A DNA stretch of 64,000 bases, taken from positions 143,119 through 207,118 of the forward strand of contig NZ_BJDW01000003.1 in assembly GCF_005405345.1 (NCBI RefSeq). Direction: 5' to 3'. The notes below the pieces were generated by a model. The model ran no database searches and was not told the origin of the DNA. It saw nothing but the letters and a program-made list of their open reading frames with translations. Below are positions 36,185 to 44,417 of the stretch, in pieces (position 1 is the first letter of the stretch; the number at the start of each line of letters is the position of its first letter). Source of the stretch: Enterococcus viikkiensis (GTDB lineage Bacteria > Bacillota > Bacilli > Lactobacillales > Enterococcaceae). The position numbers and the translations under genes were made by a program.

Positions 36185-36565
36185 GATAGACTTACTTTAT
36201 CATTTTTTTCGAGAGTTTTCCACAGCCGGGAATCAAATAAGAAAAATTTTATCGTTTTCCACAAGATGTATAAAAATACAAAAAGGTTCTCCACTAACAG
36301 GAAAAAAATTATACACAACGAGGTAGGTTATTGTGGAATTTTTGGTTTTTCCACGTCGAAATGAACAAGTACCGTAAAAAATGAAGGCAGAGAGGCGTAA
36401 GGAGCAAGCACTTTGTCCACATAACTTATCCACCATGTGGAAAACTTTTCCAAAAGAACTATTTTTGGGGAAAAATGCCAGATAAGAGAATGAATAAGTT
36501 TTTTGCAGGAAAAAGGTTATGCACATCTTGAAGAAGTTTATCCCCAAAAATTGTGGATAAGCTTT
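36185..36565. other. oriC region upstream of dnaA (DnaA-box cluster)
   Basis: This gap between dnaA and rpmH holds no gene but many DnaA boxes. Examples are TTGTCCACA (36413-36421), TTATCCACC (36426-36434), TGTGGAAAA (36436-36444), TTATGCACA (36517-36525), TTATCCCCA (36538-36546) and the perfect TGTGGATAA (36552-36560). Others, such as TTTTCCACA, lie nearer dnaA (36216-36260). It marks the point where gene orientation flips and forms the second half of a bipartite origin. Confidence 0.88.
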
Positions 36566-36586
36566 TTTCTTTTTTTCATTTCATGA

Positions 36587-36616
36587 TTGACAAACTAGGG
36601 GTGTACTCGTTATAAT
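36587..36616 (+). promoter_or_regulatory. rpmH promoter
   Basis: Perfect TTGACA (36587-36592), 18-bp spacer and perfect TATAAT (36611-36616), immediately beside the last DnaA box. Confidence 0.85.
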
Positions 36617-36660
36617 ATTCGGGTATGTCTATGTAATGTAAGTAATGGAGGTGTATTTAA

Positions 36661-36795
36661 ATGAAAAGAACTTATCAACCAAATAAACGGAAACGTCAAA
36701 AAGTTCATGGATTCCGTAAACGCATGAGCACTAAAAACGGCCGTCGCGTATTAGCAAGCCGTCGTCGTAAAGGAAGAAAAGTACTTGCTGCTTAA
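36661..36795 (+). CDS. rpmH: 50S ribosomal protein L34
   Basis: A 44-residue, very basic L34: [20 protein letters not shown] then [18 protein letters not shown], matching the family end to end. GGAGGTG is well spaced before the ATG. The gene marks the rightward side of the origin and is followed by rnpA, as in most bacteria. Its terminator at 36797-36821 could limit read-through to rnpA. Confidence 0.98.
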   Translation: MKRTYQPNKRKRQKVHGFRKRMSTKNGRRVLASRRRKGRKVLAA

Positions 36796-36796
36796 G

Positions 36797-36821
36797 CCAC
36801 TGCCGGTCAGTGGTTTTTTTT
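36797..36821 (+). terminator. Terminator of rpmH
   Basis: CCACTG/CAGTGG 6-bp stem with a 5-base loop, followed by eight T residues, directly after the stop codon. Confidence 0.82.
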
Positions 36822-36931
36822 GTGTCCGAAAATAGCCAATGTAGGAATTTTTCTTCTAATAAGGATGATTCCTTAATTTGAAATATGGTATTATTGTCAA
36901 GTATAGATTTAAAAGAAACGAAGGAAGCTAG

Positions 36932-37267
36932 ATGCAGAAAAAATATCGGGTCAAAAAAGAACGAGAATTTCAAAAAGTGTTCCAAGAAGGTGCTTCTTTT
37001 GCGAATCGAAAATTCGTAGTCTATCGTCTAGAGCCTTCTGGTCAAAAACATTTTCGAGTAGGCATATCGGTTGGAAAAAAAGTCGGAAATGCCGTTGAGC
37101 GAAATCAAGTAAAACGTCACATTCGTGCGGTTTTGCAAGAATTAAAAACGGAGTTGCCACCCATCGATTTTATCGTGATCGCACGGCCTACTACGAAAGC
37201 TTTACCTCATGCTGAAATGCGTTCGAATCTTATACACGTTCTAAGGTTAGCAAAAATAATAAGTTAG
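36932..37267 (+). CDS. rnpA: Ribonuclease P protein component
   Basis: A 111-residue basic protein partner of the RNase P ribozyme, which matures tRNA 5' ends. The N-terminus KKYRVKKEREFQKVFQEG and the RNR-type signature ERNQVKRHIRAVL (about 66-78) identify it. It is followed after 17 bases by yidC. The rpmH-rnpA-yidC-jag order is the standard one. Confidence 0.96.
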   Translation: MQKKYRVKKEREFQKVFQEGASFANRKFVVYRLEPSGQKHFRVGISVGKKVGNAVERNQVKRHIRAVLQELKTELPPIDFIVIARPTTKALPHAEMRSNLIHVLRLAKIIS

Positions 37268-37284
37268 GAAGGAAACAGATGTAA

Positions 37285-38106
37285 GTGAAGAAATATAAAA
37301 AAATAGTATTGATGACAGGACTACTAAGTCTGGTCTTCTTGTTGTCGGCTTGTGGAACAGGTCAAATTGATGCTCATAGTACAGGTTTTTGGGATCGCTA
37401 CATTGTTTTTTACTTTGGTGAAGCGATTAAAGGGTTATCCTTTGGAAATGTCGGAATCGGGATCATCTTATTTACCATTATTATTCGAGTCATTTTAATG
37501 CCGTTGATGCACTTCCAAACAAAAAGTATGCGGAAGACGCAAGAGTTGCAGCCGCAAATAAAAGCGTTGCAACAAAAATACGCAACTCGTGACCAAGAAA
37601 CGCAACAAAAGCTGCAAGCAGAAACGAAAAAATTGTATGCCGCCAATAATGTGAACCCTTACGCTGGCTGTCTGCCACTATTGGTTCAAATGCCAGTCAT
37701 GATGGCCTTGTACCAAGCAATCTTGCGGATTCCGGAATTACGCCAAGGTCATTTTATGTGGTTGAACTTGAGTCAATCAGATCCTTACTTTATTTTACCG
37801 ATCTTAGCGGCGTTCTTTACTTTCGCAAGTACGTATTTATCAAGTATGAGTCAATTAGAATCGAACGCTTCAATGAAGATTATGAATTTTGCGATGCCTG
37901 TGATGATTTTCGTCATGGCCTTGAATCTGGCTAGTGGATTATCTTTATACTGGGTAGTCTCAAATGCTTTCCAAGTCGTTCAAACATTGTTAATCAATAA
38001 TCCTTTCAAGATTCGCCGTGAACGAGAAGAGGCTGCACGACAGATTCGAGACCGTGAACGAGCACTTGAAAAAGCGAAAAGTTCGAAGAAAAAACGTAAA
38101 AAATAA
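37285..38106 (+). CDS. yidC: Membrane protein insertase YidC (SpoIIIJ/OxaA1 type)
   Basis: A 273-residue lipoprotein insertase. A signal with lipobox LSAC (Cys near residue 23) is followed by five membrane segments. The first includes the hydrophilic-groove Arg (IIIRVILMPLMHFQT) and a cytoplasmic coiled hairpin follows (ELQPQIKALQQKYATRDQETQQKL); the tail is strongly basic. It inserts membrane proteins alone or with SecYEG. The start is GTG at 37285; a lone ATG-TAA pair sits immediately before it. jag follows 13 bases after its stop. Confidence 0.93.
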   Translation: MKKYKKIVLMTGLLSLVFLLSACGTGQIDAHSTGFWDRYIVFYFGEAIKGLSFGNVGIGIILFTIIIRVILMPLMHFQTKSMRKTQELQPQIKALQQKYATRDQETQQKLQAETKKLYAANNVNPYAGCLPLLVQMPVMMALYQAILRIPELRQGHFMWLNLSQSDPYFILPILAAFFTFASTYLSSMSQLESNASMKIMNFAMPVMIFVMALNLASGLSLYWVVSNAFQVVQTLLINNPFKIRREREEAARQIRDRERALEKAKSSKKKRKK

Positions 38107-38119
38107 GGAGGTTAAAAAA

Positions 38120-38872
38120 ATGCCTGTTTATGAAGGTCCAACGATTGACGAAGCGATCGCACAAGGCTTGCAAGCCTTGGGATTAAAAAAGGAAAAGGTT
38201 GAGATCGAGATCCTGACCGATGCCAAAAAAGGGTTTCTTGGCATGGGAAAAAAAGCTGCTCGCGTTTCAATTGAACCGACTGTCGCTGAAGAAATCACCG
38301 AAGCGGTAGTAGACACAGTCGATGTGCTAGTAGAAGAATCGATTGAAGTAGCACCGGAACCGATTAGTGAACCAGCCGAAGCTGCGAGTCAGCTAGTTGA
38401 ACTAGAGGAAGGCGAAGCAGTTAAGGAATTGGCACTCTATCTAACAAATATCACGAATGAGATGGGTGTACCGGCCTTAGTGAAGATTCAACATGAAGCG
38501 AACGGCTTGATCGTGATGAACTTAGAAACCAGCAAGCAAGGAATGCTGATCGGCAAACACGGCAAGATTTTAAACGCGTTGCAATATTTGGCGCAAGTTT
38601 TTCTTCATCGTGTGGCGAAGGAAAAATTATCCGTCGTTGTAAATGTTGGTAACTATCGTCAAAAACGTGAAGAAGTTTTGGTTCGTCTAGCTCAGCGGAC
38701 GGCTGAAAAAGTGAAAGAAACTGGTCGCCCGGTTTTCTTAGAACCAATGCCTGCCTTTGAACGAAAAATGATCCATTCAGCATTGAGTAAAGATGATTAC
38801 ATCAAAACGCATTCTGAAGGAGAAGATCCATATCGCTATTTAGTCGTTGAACCGGCTAAAAAATATTTCTAA
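38120..38872 (+). CDS. jag: RNA-binding protein Jag/KhpB
   Basis: A 250-residue protein with the Jag N-terminal domain (MPVYEGPTIDEAIAQGLQAL), an acidic linker (about 60-105), a KH domain (LETSKQGMLIGKHGKILNAL, about 145-160) and a C-terminal R3H domain (PAFERKMIHSAL then YRYLVVEP). KhpB forms an RNA-binding dimer with KhpA that affects cell division and elongation. GGAGG precedes this ATG; a longer frame running back into yidC (38018) is not used. It is co-transcribed with yidC. Confidence 0.94.
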   Translation: MPVYEGPTIDEAIAQGLQALGLKKEKVEIEILTDAKKGFLGMGKKAARVSIEPTVAEEITEAVVDTVDVLVEESIEVAPEPISEPAEAASQLVELEEGEAVKELALYLTNITNEMGVPALVKIQHEANGLIVMNLETSKQGMLIGKHGKILNALQYLAQVFLHRVAKEKLSVVVNVGNYRQKREEVLVRLAQRTAEKVKETGRPVFLEPMPAFERKMIHSALSKDDYIKTHSEGEDPYRYLVVEPAKKYF

Positions 38873-38883
38873 AATGAAGACGA

Positions 38884-38935
38884 AAAGCCGTGACAGAAGC
38901 GGCTTGTAGAATATCGTTTATTCGTGAAAAGGAGG
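38884..38935 (+). repeat. Terminator-associated intergenic repeat, copy 2
   Basis: AAGCCGTGACAGAAGC followed by AATATCGTTTATTCGTGAAAAG, leading into the terminator arm; related to 18265-18312 and 42482-42533. Confidence 0.65.
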
Positions 38936-38970
38936 TGTGACTGCACGCAGTCACACCTCCTTTGTTCTTT
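38928..38970 (+). terminator. Terminator after jag
   Basis: AAAGGAGGTGTGACTG/CAGTCACACCTCCTTT, a 16-bp perfect stem with a 4-base loop, then GTTCTTT. Confidence 0.88.
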
Positions 38971-39009
38971 ACCAAAACTTGATAAAGGAGACAATTTCAG
39001 CATGAAAAC

Positions 39010-39038
39010 TTGAATTGTCCCGAAAAATATGCTAATCT
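39010..39038 (+). promoter_or_regulatory. Predicted mnmE promoter (extended -10)
   Basis: TTGAAT (39010-39015), 17-bp spacer, TAATCT (39033-39038) preceded by TGC, giving an extended -10. Transcription would begin near 39045. Confidence 0.5.
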
Positions 39039-39044
39039 AGCGAC

Positions 39045-39118
39045 AGAATTTTGTAGAAAAGCAGTCAAAGTGCTCATCTACTCCTTTTACTAAGGGGTGG
39101 AGTAGGCACTTTTTTTAT
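39045..39118 (+). promoter_or_regulatory. Candidate attenuator leader of mnmE
   Basis: The leader ends in a terminator: AAAGTGC/GCACTTT and CTACTCC/GGAGTAG stems (39067-39112) then seven T residues, only about 13 bases before the mnmE RBS, leaving no room for another promoter. Upstream sequence can form the competing hairpin GTAGA-aa-AGCA / TGCT-ca-TCTAC (39053-39081), which uses the terminator's left arm. The two folds are mutually exclusive, as in attenuators and riboswitches. No known class is recognised. Confidence 0.6.
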
Positions 39119-39141
39119 GTTCTAAATTAGGAGGAAACAAA

Positions 39142-40539
39142 GTGGCAGAGATCACCTTAGAATTTGATACGATCGCAGCGATTTCCACACCACCTGGTGA
39201 GGGAGCGATCAGCATTGTCCGTTTAAGCGGCGATCAAGCGGTGGCCATCGCAGACAGCGTCTATCGCAGCGGAAAGAAATGTTTACTAGATGTACCTTCT
39301 CATACAATCCATTACGGTCACATCGTCGATCCTGCTGATCAGCAGGTCGTTGATGAAGTGATGGTCAGTGTGATGTGGGCGCCCAAAACCTTTACGCGGG
39401 AAGATATTGTTGAAATCAATTGTCATGGCGGCATCGTCGTCGTCAATCAACTACTGCAATTAATTTTACGTTCGGGTGCACGTCTGGCTGAACCTGGGGA
39501 ATTTACCAAACGGGCCTTTTTAAACGGTCGGGTAGATTTGTCCCAAGCGGAAGCAGTGATGGACTTGATCCGCGCAAAAACAGACCGGGCGATGAATGTT
39601 GCAATTAACCAATTAGACGGGAATCTATCTCACTTGATCCGTCAATTACGGCAAGAAATTTTAGAAACATTGGCCCAAGTGGAAGTCAATATCGACTATC
39701 CAGAATACGATGATGTAGAAGAACTGACGACGCAATTATTGTTAGAAAAAGCACAGCAGGTCGGTCAACAAATCGATGCGCTATTACTGAATGCCAAGCA
39801 AGGAAAAATTTTACGAGAAGGCCTGAGCACGGCGATTATTGGTCGTCCAAACGTAGGTAAGTCCAGCTTGTTGAATTATTTGCTACATGAAGAAAAAGCG
39901 ATCGTCACAGAGATTGCGGGAACGACTCGTGATGTGATTGAAGAATATGTGAATGTTCGAGGCGTACCGTTGAAATTAATCGATACGGCAGGTATCCGTG
40001 AAACAGACGATGTTGTTGAACGGATCGGGGTGGAACGCAGCCGCAAAGCTTTGAGCGAAGCAGATTTGATCTTGTTAGTATTGAATCAAAGTGAAGCGCT
40101 GACCCCCGAAGATAAAGAGTTGTTAGAAGCAACGAAAGGATTGAAGCGGATCATTCTGTTAAATAAGACGGATCTTCCGCAGCAATTATCTTTAGCCGAA
40201 TTAGGCGAGTATATGGAAAATGAAACGGTCTTTTCGATTTCTGTTTTAGAAAAAAATGGCTTAGATCAATTAGAAGAAGCAATCGCGACCCTATTTTTCG
40301 GTGGTCAAACCGGTGAAAAAGACGCGACCTACGTGTCTAACACGCGACATATTGCCTTGTTGGAAAAAGCAGGTCAATCCTTAGGTGAGGTTCGCAATGG
40401 GATCATGGCTGGCATGCCGGTTGATTTGGTTCAGATCGATATGAATCGCTGTTGGGATTATTTAGGCGAAATCGTCGGCGACAGTGTGCAAGATGAGCTG
40501 ATCACACAATTGTTCAGTCAGTTTTGTTTAGGAAAATAA
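39142..40539 (+). CDS. mnmE: tRNA modification GTPase MnmE
   Basis: A 465-residue GTPase that, with MnmG, installs the carboxymethylaminomethyl group at wobble U34 of certain tRNAs. The N-terminal folate-binding domain begins [20 protein letters not shown]. The G domain (about 220-380) has G1 [13 protein letters not shown]2 region GTTRD, G3 DTAG and G4 NKTD. The C-terminal CLGK supplies the catalytic Cys. It starts at GTG after AGGAGG. It is followed by mnmG after 33 bases. Confidence 0.97.
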   Translation: MAEITLEFDTIAAISTPPGEGAISIVRLSGDQAVAIADSVYRSGKKCLLDVPSHTIHYGHIVDPADQQVVDEVMVSVMWAPKTFTREDIVEINCHGGIVVVNQLLQLILRSGARLAEPGEFTKRAFLNGRVDLSQAEAVMDLIRAKTDRAMNVAINQLDGNLSHLIRQLRQEILETLAQVEVNIDYPEYDDVEELTTQLLLEKAQQVGQQIDALLLNAKQGKILREGLSTAIIGRPNVGKSSLLNYLLHEEKAIVTEIAGTTRDVIEEYVNVRGVPLKLIDTAGIRETDDVVERIGVERSRKALSEADLILLVLNQSEALTPEDKELLEATKGLKRIILLNKTDLPQQLSLAELGEYMENETVFSISVLEKNGLDQLEEAIATLFFGGQTGEKDATYVSNTRHIALLEKAGQSLGEVRNGIMAGMPVDLVQIDMNRCWDYLGEIVGDSVQDELITQLFSQFCLGK

Positions 40540-40572
40540 GGACAGACTATTAATAAATGAAGGAGCAACTCC

Positions 40573-42468
40573 ATGGAATATCAAGCAGGAAATTATGATG
40601 TGATCGTCGTCGGCGCTGGCCATGCTGGTTCAGAAGCCGCTTTAGCCGCTGCACGAATGGGACAGAAGACCCTATTGATCACGATCAATTTAGATATGGT
40701 GGCATTCATGCCATGTAACCCCTCAATCGGAGGTCCCGCCAAAGGGGTAGTCGTTCGCGAAATCGATGCACTGGGTGGCGAGATGGGTCGCAATATTGAT
40801 AAGACCTATATCCAAATGCGGATGCTGAATACCGGTAAAGGTCCCGCGGTTCGAGCATTACGGGCCCAAGCCGATAAACACGCCTATGCGGAAGAAATGA
40901 AGCACACGATTGAAAAAGAAGAACATCTAACCTTGAAACAAGGGGTCGTGGATCGTTTAATTGTTGAAGAAGGTATCTGTAAAGGAGTTGTTACGTCAAC
41001 CGGTGCGGTTTATTCAGCCCAAGCGGTGATTATTACCGCCGGAACGGCTTTGCGTGGGGAAATTATCATTGGTGAATTAAAATATTCCTCAGGTCCTAAT
41101 AACTCGCAGCCATCCATTAAGCTGGCGGATCATTTGCGAGAGTTGGGCCTAGAGATCCATCGCTTTAAAACTGGAACACCGCCGCGAGTAAAATCAGGCT
41201 CGATTGATTACAGCAAGACGGAAATCCAGCCTGGCGATGAAAAGCCGAACCATTTTAGCTATCAAACGCCTGACAGCAGCTATTTGAAAGAGCAAATCCC
41301 TTGCTGGTTAACGTATACAAACTTGAACAGTCATCAAATTATTCAGAACAATTTGCATCGTGCGCCGATGTTTACTGGGATCGTTGATGGGGTAGGGGCT
41401 CGTTATTGCCCATCGATTGAAGATAAAATCGTTCGTTTTGCAGATAAAGAACGTCATCAATTATTCTTAGAACCAGAAGGCCGTCACACAGAAGAAGTCT
41501 ATGTCCAAGGCTTATCGACTTCATTACCAGAAGATGTTCAAAATGAGATTTTACATTCTATTGAAGGGTTAGAAAACGCTGAAATGATGCGGACTGGCTA
41601 TGCGATCGAATATGATATGGTTGCCCCTCATCAATTACGCCCAACACTGGAAACAAAGGTGATTGAAAATCTTTATACCGCTGGACAAACCAACGGAACA
41701 AGTGGCTACGAAGAAGCAGCTGGACAAGGATTGATGGCAGGGATCAATGCTGCCTTAAAAATCCAAGGAAAAGACCCTTTTATCATGAAGCGCAGCGATG
41801 GCTATATTGGTGTTATGATCGATGACTTAGTAACGAAAGGAACGAACGAGCCGTATCGTTTATTGACTTCACGAGCAGAATACCGGTTGATTTTACGTCA
41901 CGATAATGCTGATCTACGCTTAACAGAGATTGGACATGCGATTGGTTTAGTCGCAGAGGAAAACTACCAATCGTACTTAGTTAAAAAGGCCCATATTGAG
42001 GCGGAGATGGCTCGTTTGCAATCGATTCGGATCAAACCCCATGAAGACGTTCAAAGCTTCCTACGGGCTAAAAACAGCGCAGAATTGAAAGACGGTGTTT
42101 TAGCCAATGATTTCTTGAAGCGTCCAGAAATTTCGTACCAAGAATTATTGCAATTCATTCCGGCCAATGATGAATTAACGGAAAAAGAAATCGAGCAAGT
42201 AGAGATCCAAATCAAGTATGAAGGCTATATTAAAAAAGCGATGGAAAAAGTCGAAAAATTGAAACGGATGGAAGCGAAACGTATTCCAGAACGGATCAAT
42301 TACGAGGCGATCAATGGACTAGCCACTGAAGCTAAGCAAAAATTACAAAAAATCCAACCCGAAACGATCGCCCAAGCGAGCCGAATCAGCGGTGTGAATC
42401 CCGCAGACATCAGTATCTTGATGGTTTACGTGGAACAAGGGAAGATCGCTAAGGTAGCAGCAGAATAA
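40573..42468 (+). CDS. mnmG: tRNA modification FAD protein MnmG (GidA)
   Basis: A 631-residue flavoprotein partner of MnmE. The N-terminal FAD site is [21 protein letters not shown] (about 11-31); [17 protein letters not shown] and [13 protein letters not shown] are conserved active-site stretches, and the C-terminal helical domain ([17 protein letters not shown]) binds MnmE. Full length. It forms an operon with mnmE and ends in a terminator that follows intergenic repeat copy 3. Confidence 0.97.
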   Translation: MEYQAGNYDVIVVGAGHAGSEAALAAARMGQKTLLITINLDMVAFMPCNPSIGGPAKGVVVREIDALGGEMGRNIDKTYIQMRMLNTGKGPAVRALRAQADKHAYAEEMKHTIEKEEHLTLKQGVVDRLIVEEGICKGVVTSTGAVYSAQAVIITAGTALRGEIIIGELKYSSGPNNSQPSIKLADHLRELGLEIHRFKTGTPPRVKSGSIDYSKTEIQPGDEKPNHFSYQTPDSSYLKEQIPCWLTYTNLNSHQIIQNNLHRAPMFTGIVDGVGARYCPSIEDKIVRFADKERHQLFLEPEGRHTEEVYVQGLSTSLPEDVQNEILHSIEGLENAEMMRTGYAIEYDMVAPHQLRPTLETKVIENLYTAGQTNGTSGYEEAAGQGLMAGINAALKIQGKDPFIMKRSDGYIGVMIDDLVTKGTNEPYRLLTSRAEYRLILRHDNADLRLTEIGHAIGLVAEENYQSYLVKKAHIEAEMARLQSIRIKPHEDVQSFLRAKNSAELKDGVLANDFLKRPEISYQELLQFIPANDELTEKEIEQVEIQIKYEGYIKKAMEKVEKLKRMEAKRIPERINYEAINGLATEAKQKLQKIQPETIAQASRISGVNPADISILMVYVEQGKIAKVAAE

Positions 42469-42481
42469 AATAATACTATCA

Positions 42482-42533
42482 AGAGGTTGTGACAGCAGTG
42501 TTCAGCTTCAAGAACGCCGTTTATTTATAGGAG
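42482..42533 (+). repeat. Terminator-associated intergenic repeat, copy 3
   Basis: AGAGGTTGTGACAGCAGTG, then AGAACGCCGTTTATTTATAGG, leading into the mnmG terminator. The head TTGTGAC could also pair with the terminator's right arm (GTCACAG). Confidence 0.65.
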
Positions 42534-42576
42534 GAACCTGTGACAAGCTTTTTGTCACAGGTTCTTTGTGCGTTTT
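42534..42576 (+). terminator. Terminator after mnmG
   Basis: GAACCTGTGACAA/TTGTCACAGGTTC, a 13-bp stem (42534-42546 with 42552-42564), followed by TTTGTGCGTTTT. Confidence 0.82.
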
Positions 42577-43318
42577 AGCTTAAAGAAATAGGTTGGATAT
42601 AATCAGCTTTCCAGCGCTGATCTGAATCATCATAATCAAAATACCACGTTTGTAAAAAAGCTTGTTTCTGACTAGTACTGCCAGTAAGGATTCTACCGGT
42701 AGCTAATTCTTCTTCGTAATCTAAGCAAGTAAAGTAAATCTGGACTGAAAAACTATTTGGATTGATCCAGCGATAGTTTGAAAGCTCTTGAAGCTGTGTT
42801 TTTTCAGTTCGGTTAGCAAAGCCCTTTTCCCGTTGTTCATTTAAAATTACCAAATGCGTTTGGTAGAGCTTTTCAGTATAAAATTTTTTCGCAGCCTCTA
42901 AAGACGACCGATTCCAAGCGTTTTGGATCGTTAAAAAGGCCGTTTCGACTTCTTGTAGCAAATGCTGTTTCTTTTGGTTGTTACCGGGAATGGCAGCTAA
43001 AAAATCTTGACGGGTGGCTACATTCGATTGATGGACACGAATTTTTTTTCGTAAGATTGAAAACCCGGCGACACCAACAAAAAATAAACCAGAAAGGAAA
43101 GAGCCAAGAGGTGAACGTGTTCCTCCATAGTAATGAGGGGTATAAGTCCTCAATGTTCTACCACGGCTTCCAGAATAACTATGCAAGCCGCCACTGCTGC
43201 GACTACTTGAGTGTGCAGACCGGCCGCCAGAATGACCGCCGGCGGTAGCTTGGGAAACGCTTGGATAAACAGTTAAAAATAAGAAAAAAGCTAAAATAAA
43301 AATAACTATTCTTTTCAT
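42575..43318 (-). CDS. Secreted/membrane Tim44-like domain protein
   Basis: A 247-residue protein with a signal peptide (about 1-25, cleavage near VSQATAG), a Gly/Ser/His-rich low-complexity segment (about 26-55), a transmembrane stretch (SFLSGLFFVGVAGFSIL, about 72-88) and a C-terminal alpha/beta domain resembling the Tim44-like/NTF2-like fold (about 100-240). It is probably anchored in the membrane with the C-terminal domain inside or at the surface. The function is unknown. It begins the minus-strand block inserted between mnmG and rsmG. Confidence 0.7.
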   Translation of the reverse strand: MKRIVIFILAFFLFLTVYPSVSQATAGGHSGGRSAHSSSRSSGGLHSYSGSRGRTLRTYTPHYYGGTRSPLGSFLSGLFFVGVAGFSILRKKIRVHQSNVATRQDFLAAIPGNNQKKQHLLQEVETAFLTIQNAWNRSSLEAAKKFYTEKLYQTHLVILNEQREKGFANRTEKTQLQELSNYRWINPNSFSVQIYFTCLDYEEELATGRILTGSTSQKQAFLQTWYFDYDDSDQRWKADYIQPISLS

Positions 43319-43466
43319 AAATTGCTCCTAAATTGAAGTTTGTTTGATTATAACGATAAAATTTAGTAGAAGCGATGTTTACTGTTGAAAATGATAGTTT
43401 TTTTAGTAGATAAAAGAGTATTTTTAATTTAAAACAGTTTGTTCATTTGAAAGTAGAGAAAATCCT

Positions 43467-43482
43467 TGTTTCATGTGAAACA
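43467..43482. other. parS-like site (one mismatch)
   Basis: TGTTTCATGTGAAACA differs from perfect parS at one central base. The rest of the 43319-43629 gap is AT-rich, with the aroD terminator and no gene that I can see. Confidence 0.75.
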
Positions 43483-43571
43483 ATTTATTGAGGTCAGGAT
43501 TTTGTGTACTTAAAGCGAATCTATAGAAGCTTTTTGAATGAGTTTAAATAACTAAATTACATAATTTTAGA

Positions 43572-43608
43572 TAACGAAAAAGCAAGCGCTTAGCAAGCAC
43601 TTGCTTTT
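43572..43608 (-). terminator. Terminator of the quinate/shikimate operon
   Basis: On the minus strand AAAAGCAAGTGCTT pairs with AAGCGCTTGCTTTT (one G-U), then TTTTTCG. Confidence 0.82.
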
Positions 43609-43629
43609 AGAAAAAATAGCTTTAATTGA

Positions 43630-44382
43630 TCAGACCGCCAACGTCTTCAGAATTTTTCTTAGTTCATTAACAGGGACCTGACCTGGCGCCGAAGCGGTTC
43701 CGGCAGAGCCAAAGGTTGCGGCAGAACCAAAGACTTGACCAGAGACGCGACTGACCATCCCCAGTGCCCCCATCGACATGGTAATTAGTGGCCGATCGGC
43801 ATAAGTTTCATACATCTCGCGGGTCGCATCCAGTAACGTTAGAACATCTGCGGAGGATTGAGGCATCACGGCGATTTTACAAATATCCGCGCCTTTTTCC
43901 TGCATCGCGCGGAGGCGCGTAATGATTTCTTCTTTCGCCGGCGTCTTGTCAAAATCATGGTTGCACATAACGACTTTGATGCCTTTTTGTTGGGCCGCCT
44001 TCATTGTTTGAGTGACCGGTGCTTCCGGCATAAACAATTCTAAATCAAGCAAATCGGCCTTTCCTTCTGCAATTACCGTCTGATAAAGCTCGAAATACTT
44101 TTCATCGCTTAACGGCAATACGCCGCCTTCTTGGTATGTTCGAAAGGTGATAAGTAAGGGTTTATTCAACGCCGTTTTCAGTTTATGGGATAGTTCAGCA
44201 ACGATTTCAGGCTTTTCTACCGCTTCAAAGAAATCAATTCGCCATTCCACGATGTCACAATCCAATTGGCTGATTTGAGCGGCTGATGCCAGTAACGCTT
44301 TTTCTGTCCGATCAACCATGGGCACGATGATCTTCGGCTCTCCTTCACCAATCACAAGCTGATCGATTGTTACTTTTTTCAT
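43630..44382 (-). CDS. aroD: Type I 3-dehydroquinate dehydratase
   Basis: A 250-residue class I enzyme (Schiff-base type) interconverting 3-dehydroquinate and 3-dehydroshikimate. The catalytic His is in MCNHDFDKTP and the Schiff-base Lys in ICKIAVMPQS; the C-terminal GSAATFGSAGTASAPGQ is the substrate-binding loop. The start follows AGGAGG (44382); an in-frame codon 24 bases upstream (44406) precedes the RBS. It lies at the end of a cluster with a shikimate/quinate dehydrogenase, two transporters and a flavin reductase rather than with biosynthetic aro genes, so a catabolic role is likely. Confidence 0.9.
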   Translation of the reverse strand: MKKVTIDQLVIGEGEPKIIVPMVDRTEKALLASAAQISQLDCDIVEWRIDFFEAVEKPEIVAELSHKLKTALNKPLLITFRTYQEGGVLPLSDEKYFELYQTVIAEGKADLLDLELFMPEAPVTQTMKAAQQKGIKVVMCNHDFDKTPAKEEIITRLRAMQEKGADICKIAVMPQSSADVLTLLDATREMYETYADRPLITMSMGALGMVSRVSGQVFGSAATFGSAGTASAPGQVPVNELRKILKTLAV

Positions 44383-44417
44383 GTTCTTTCCTCCTGCTTC
44401 ACACAAATAAATTCTAT

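Noticed and set aside
36216..36560. CRISPR-like repeated TTTTCCAC / TTATCCAC elements
   Set aside because: They are degenerate DnaA boxes at irregular spacing, without conserved repeat length or spacers.
38018..38119. N-terminal extension of jag into yidC
   Set aside because: The extension overlaps yidC and the strong GGAGG is placed for the ATG at 38120, where the Jag N-terminal domain begins.
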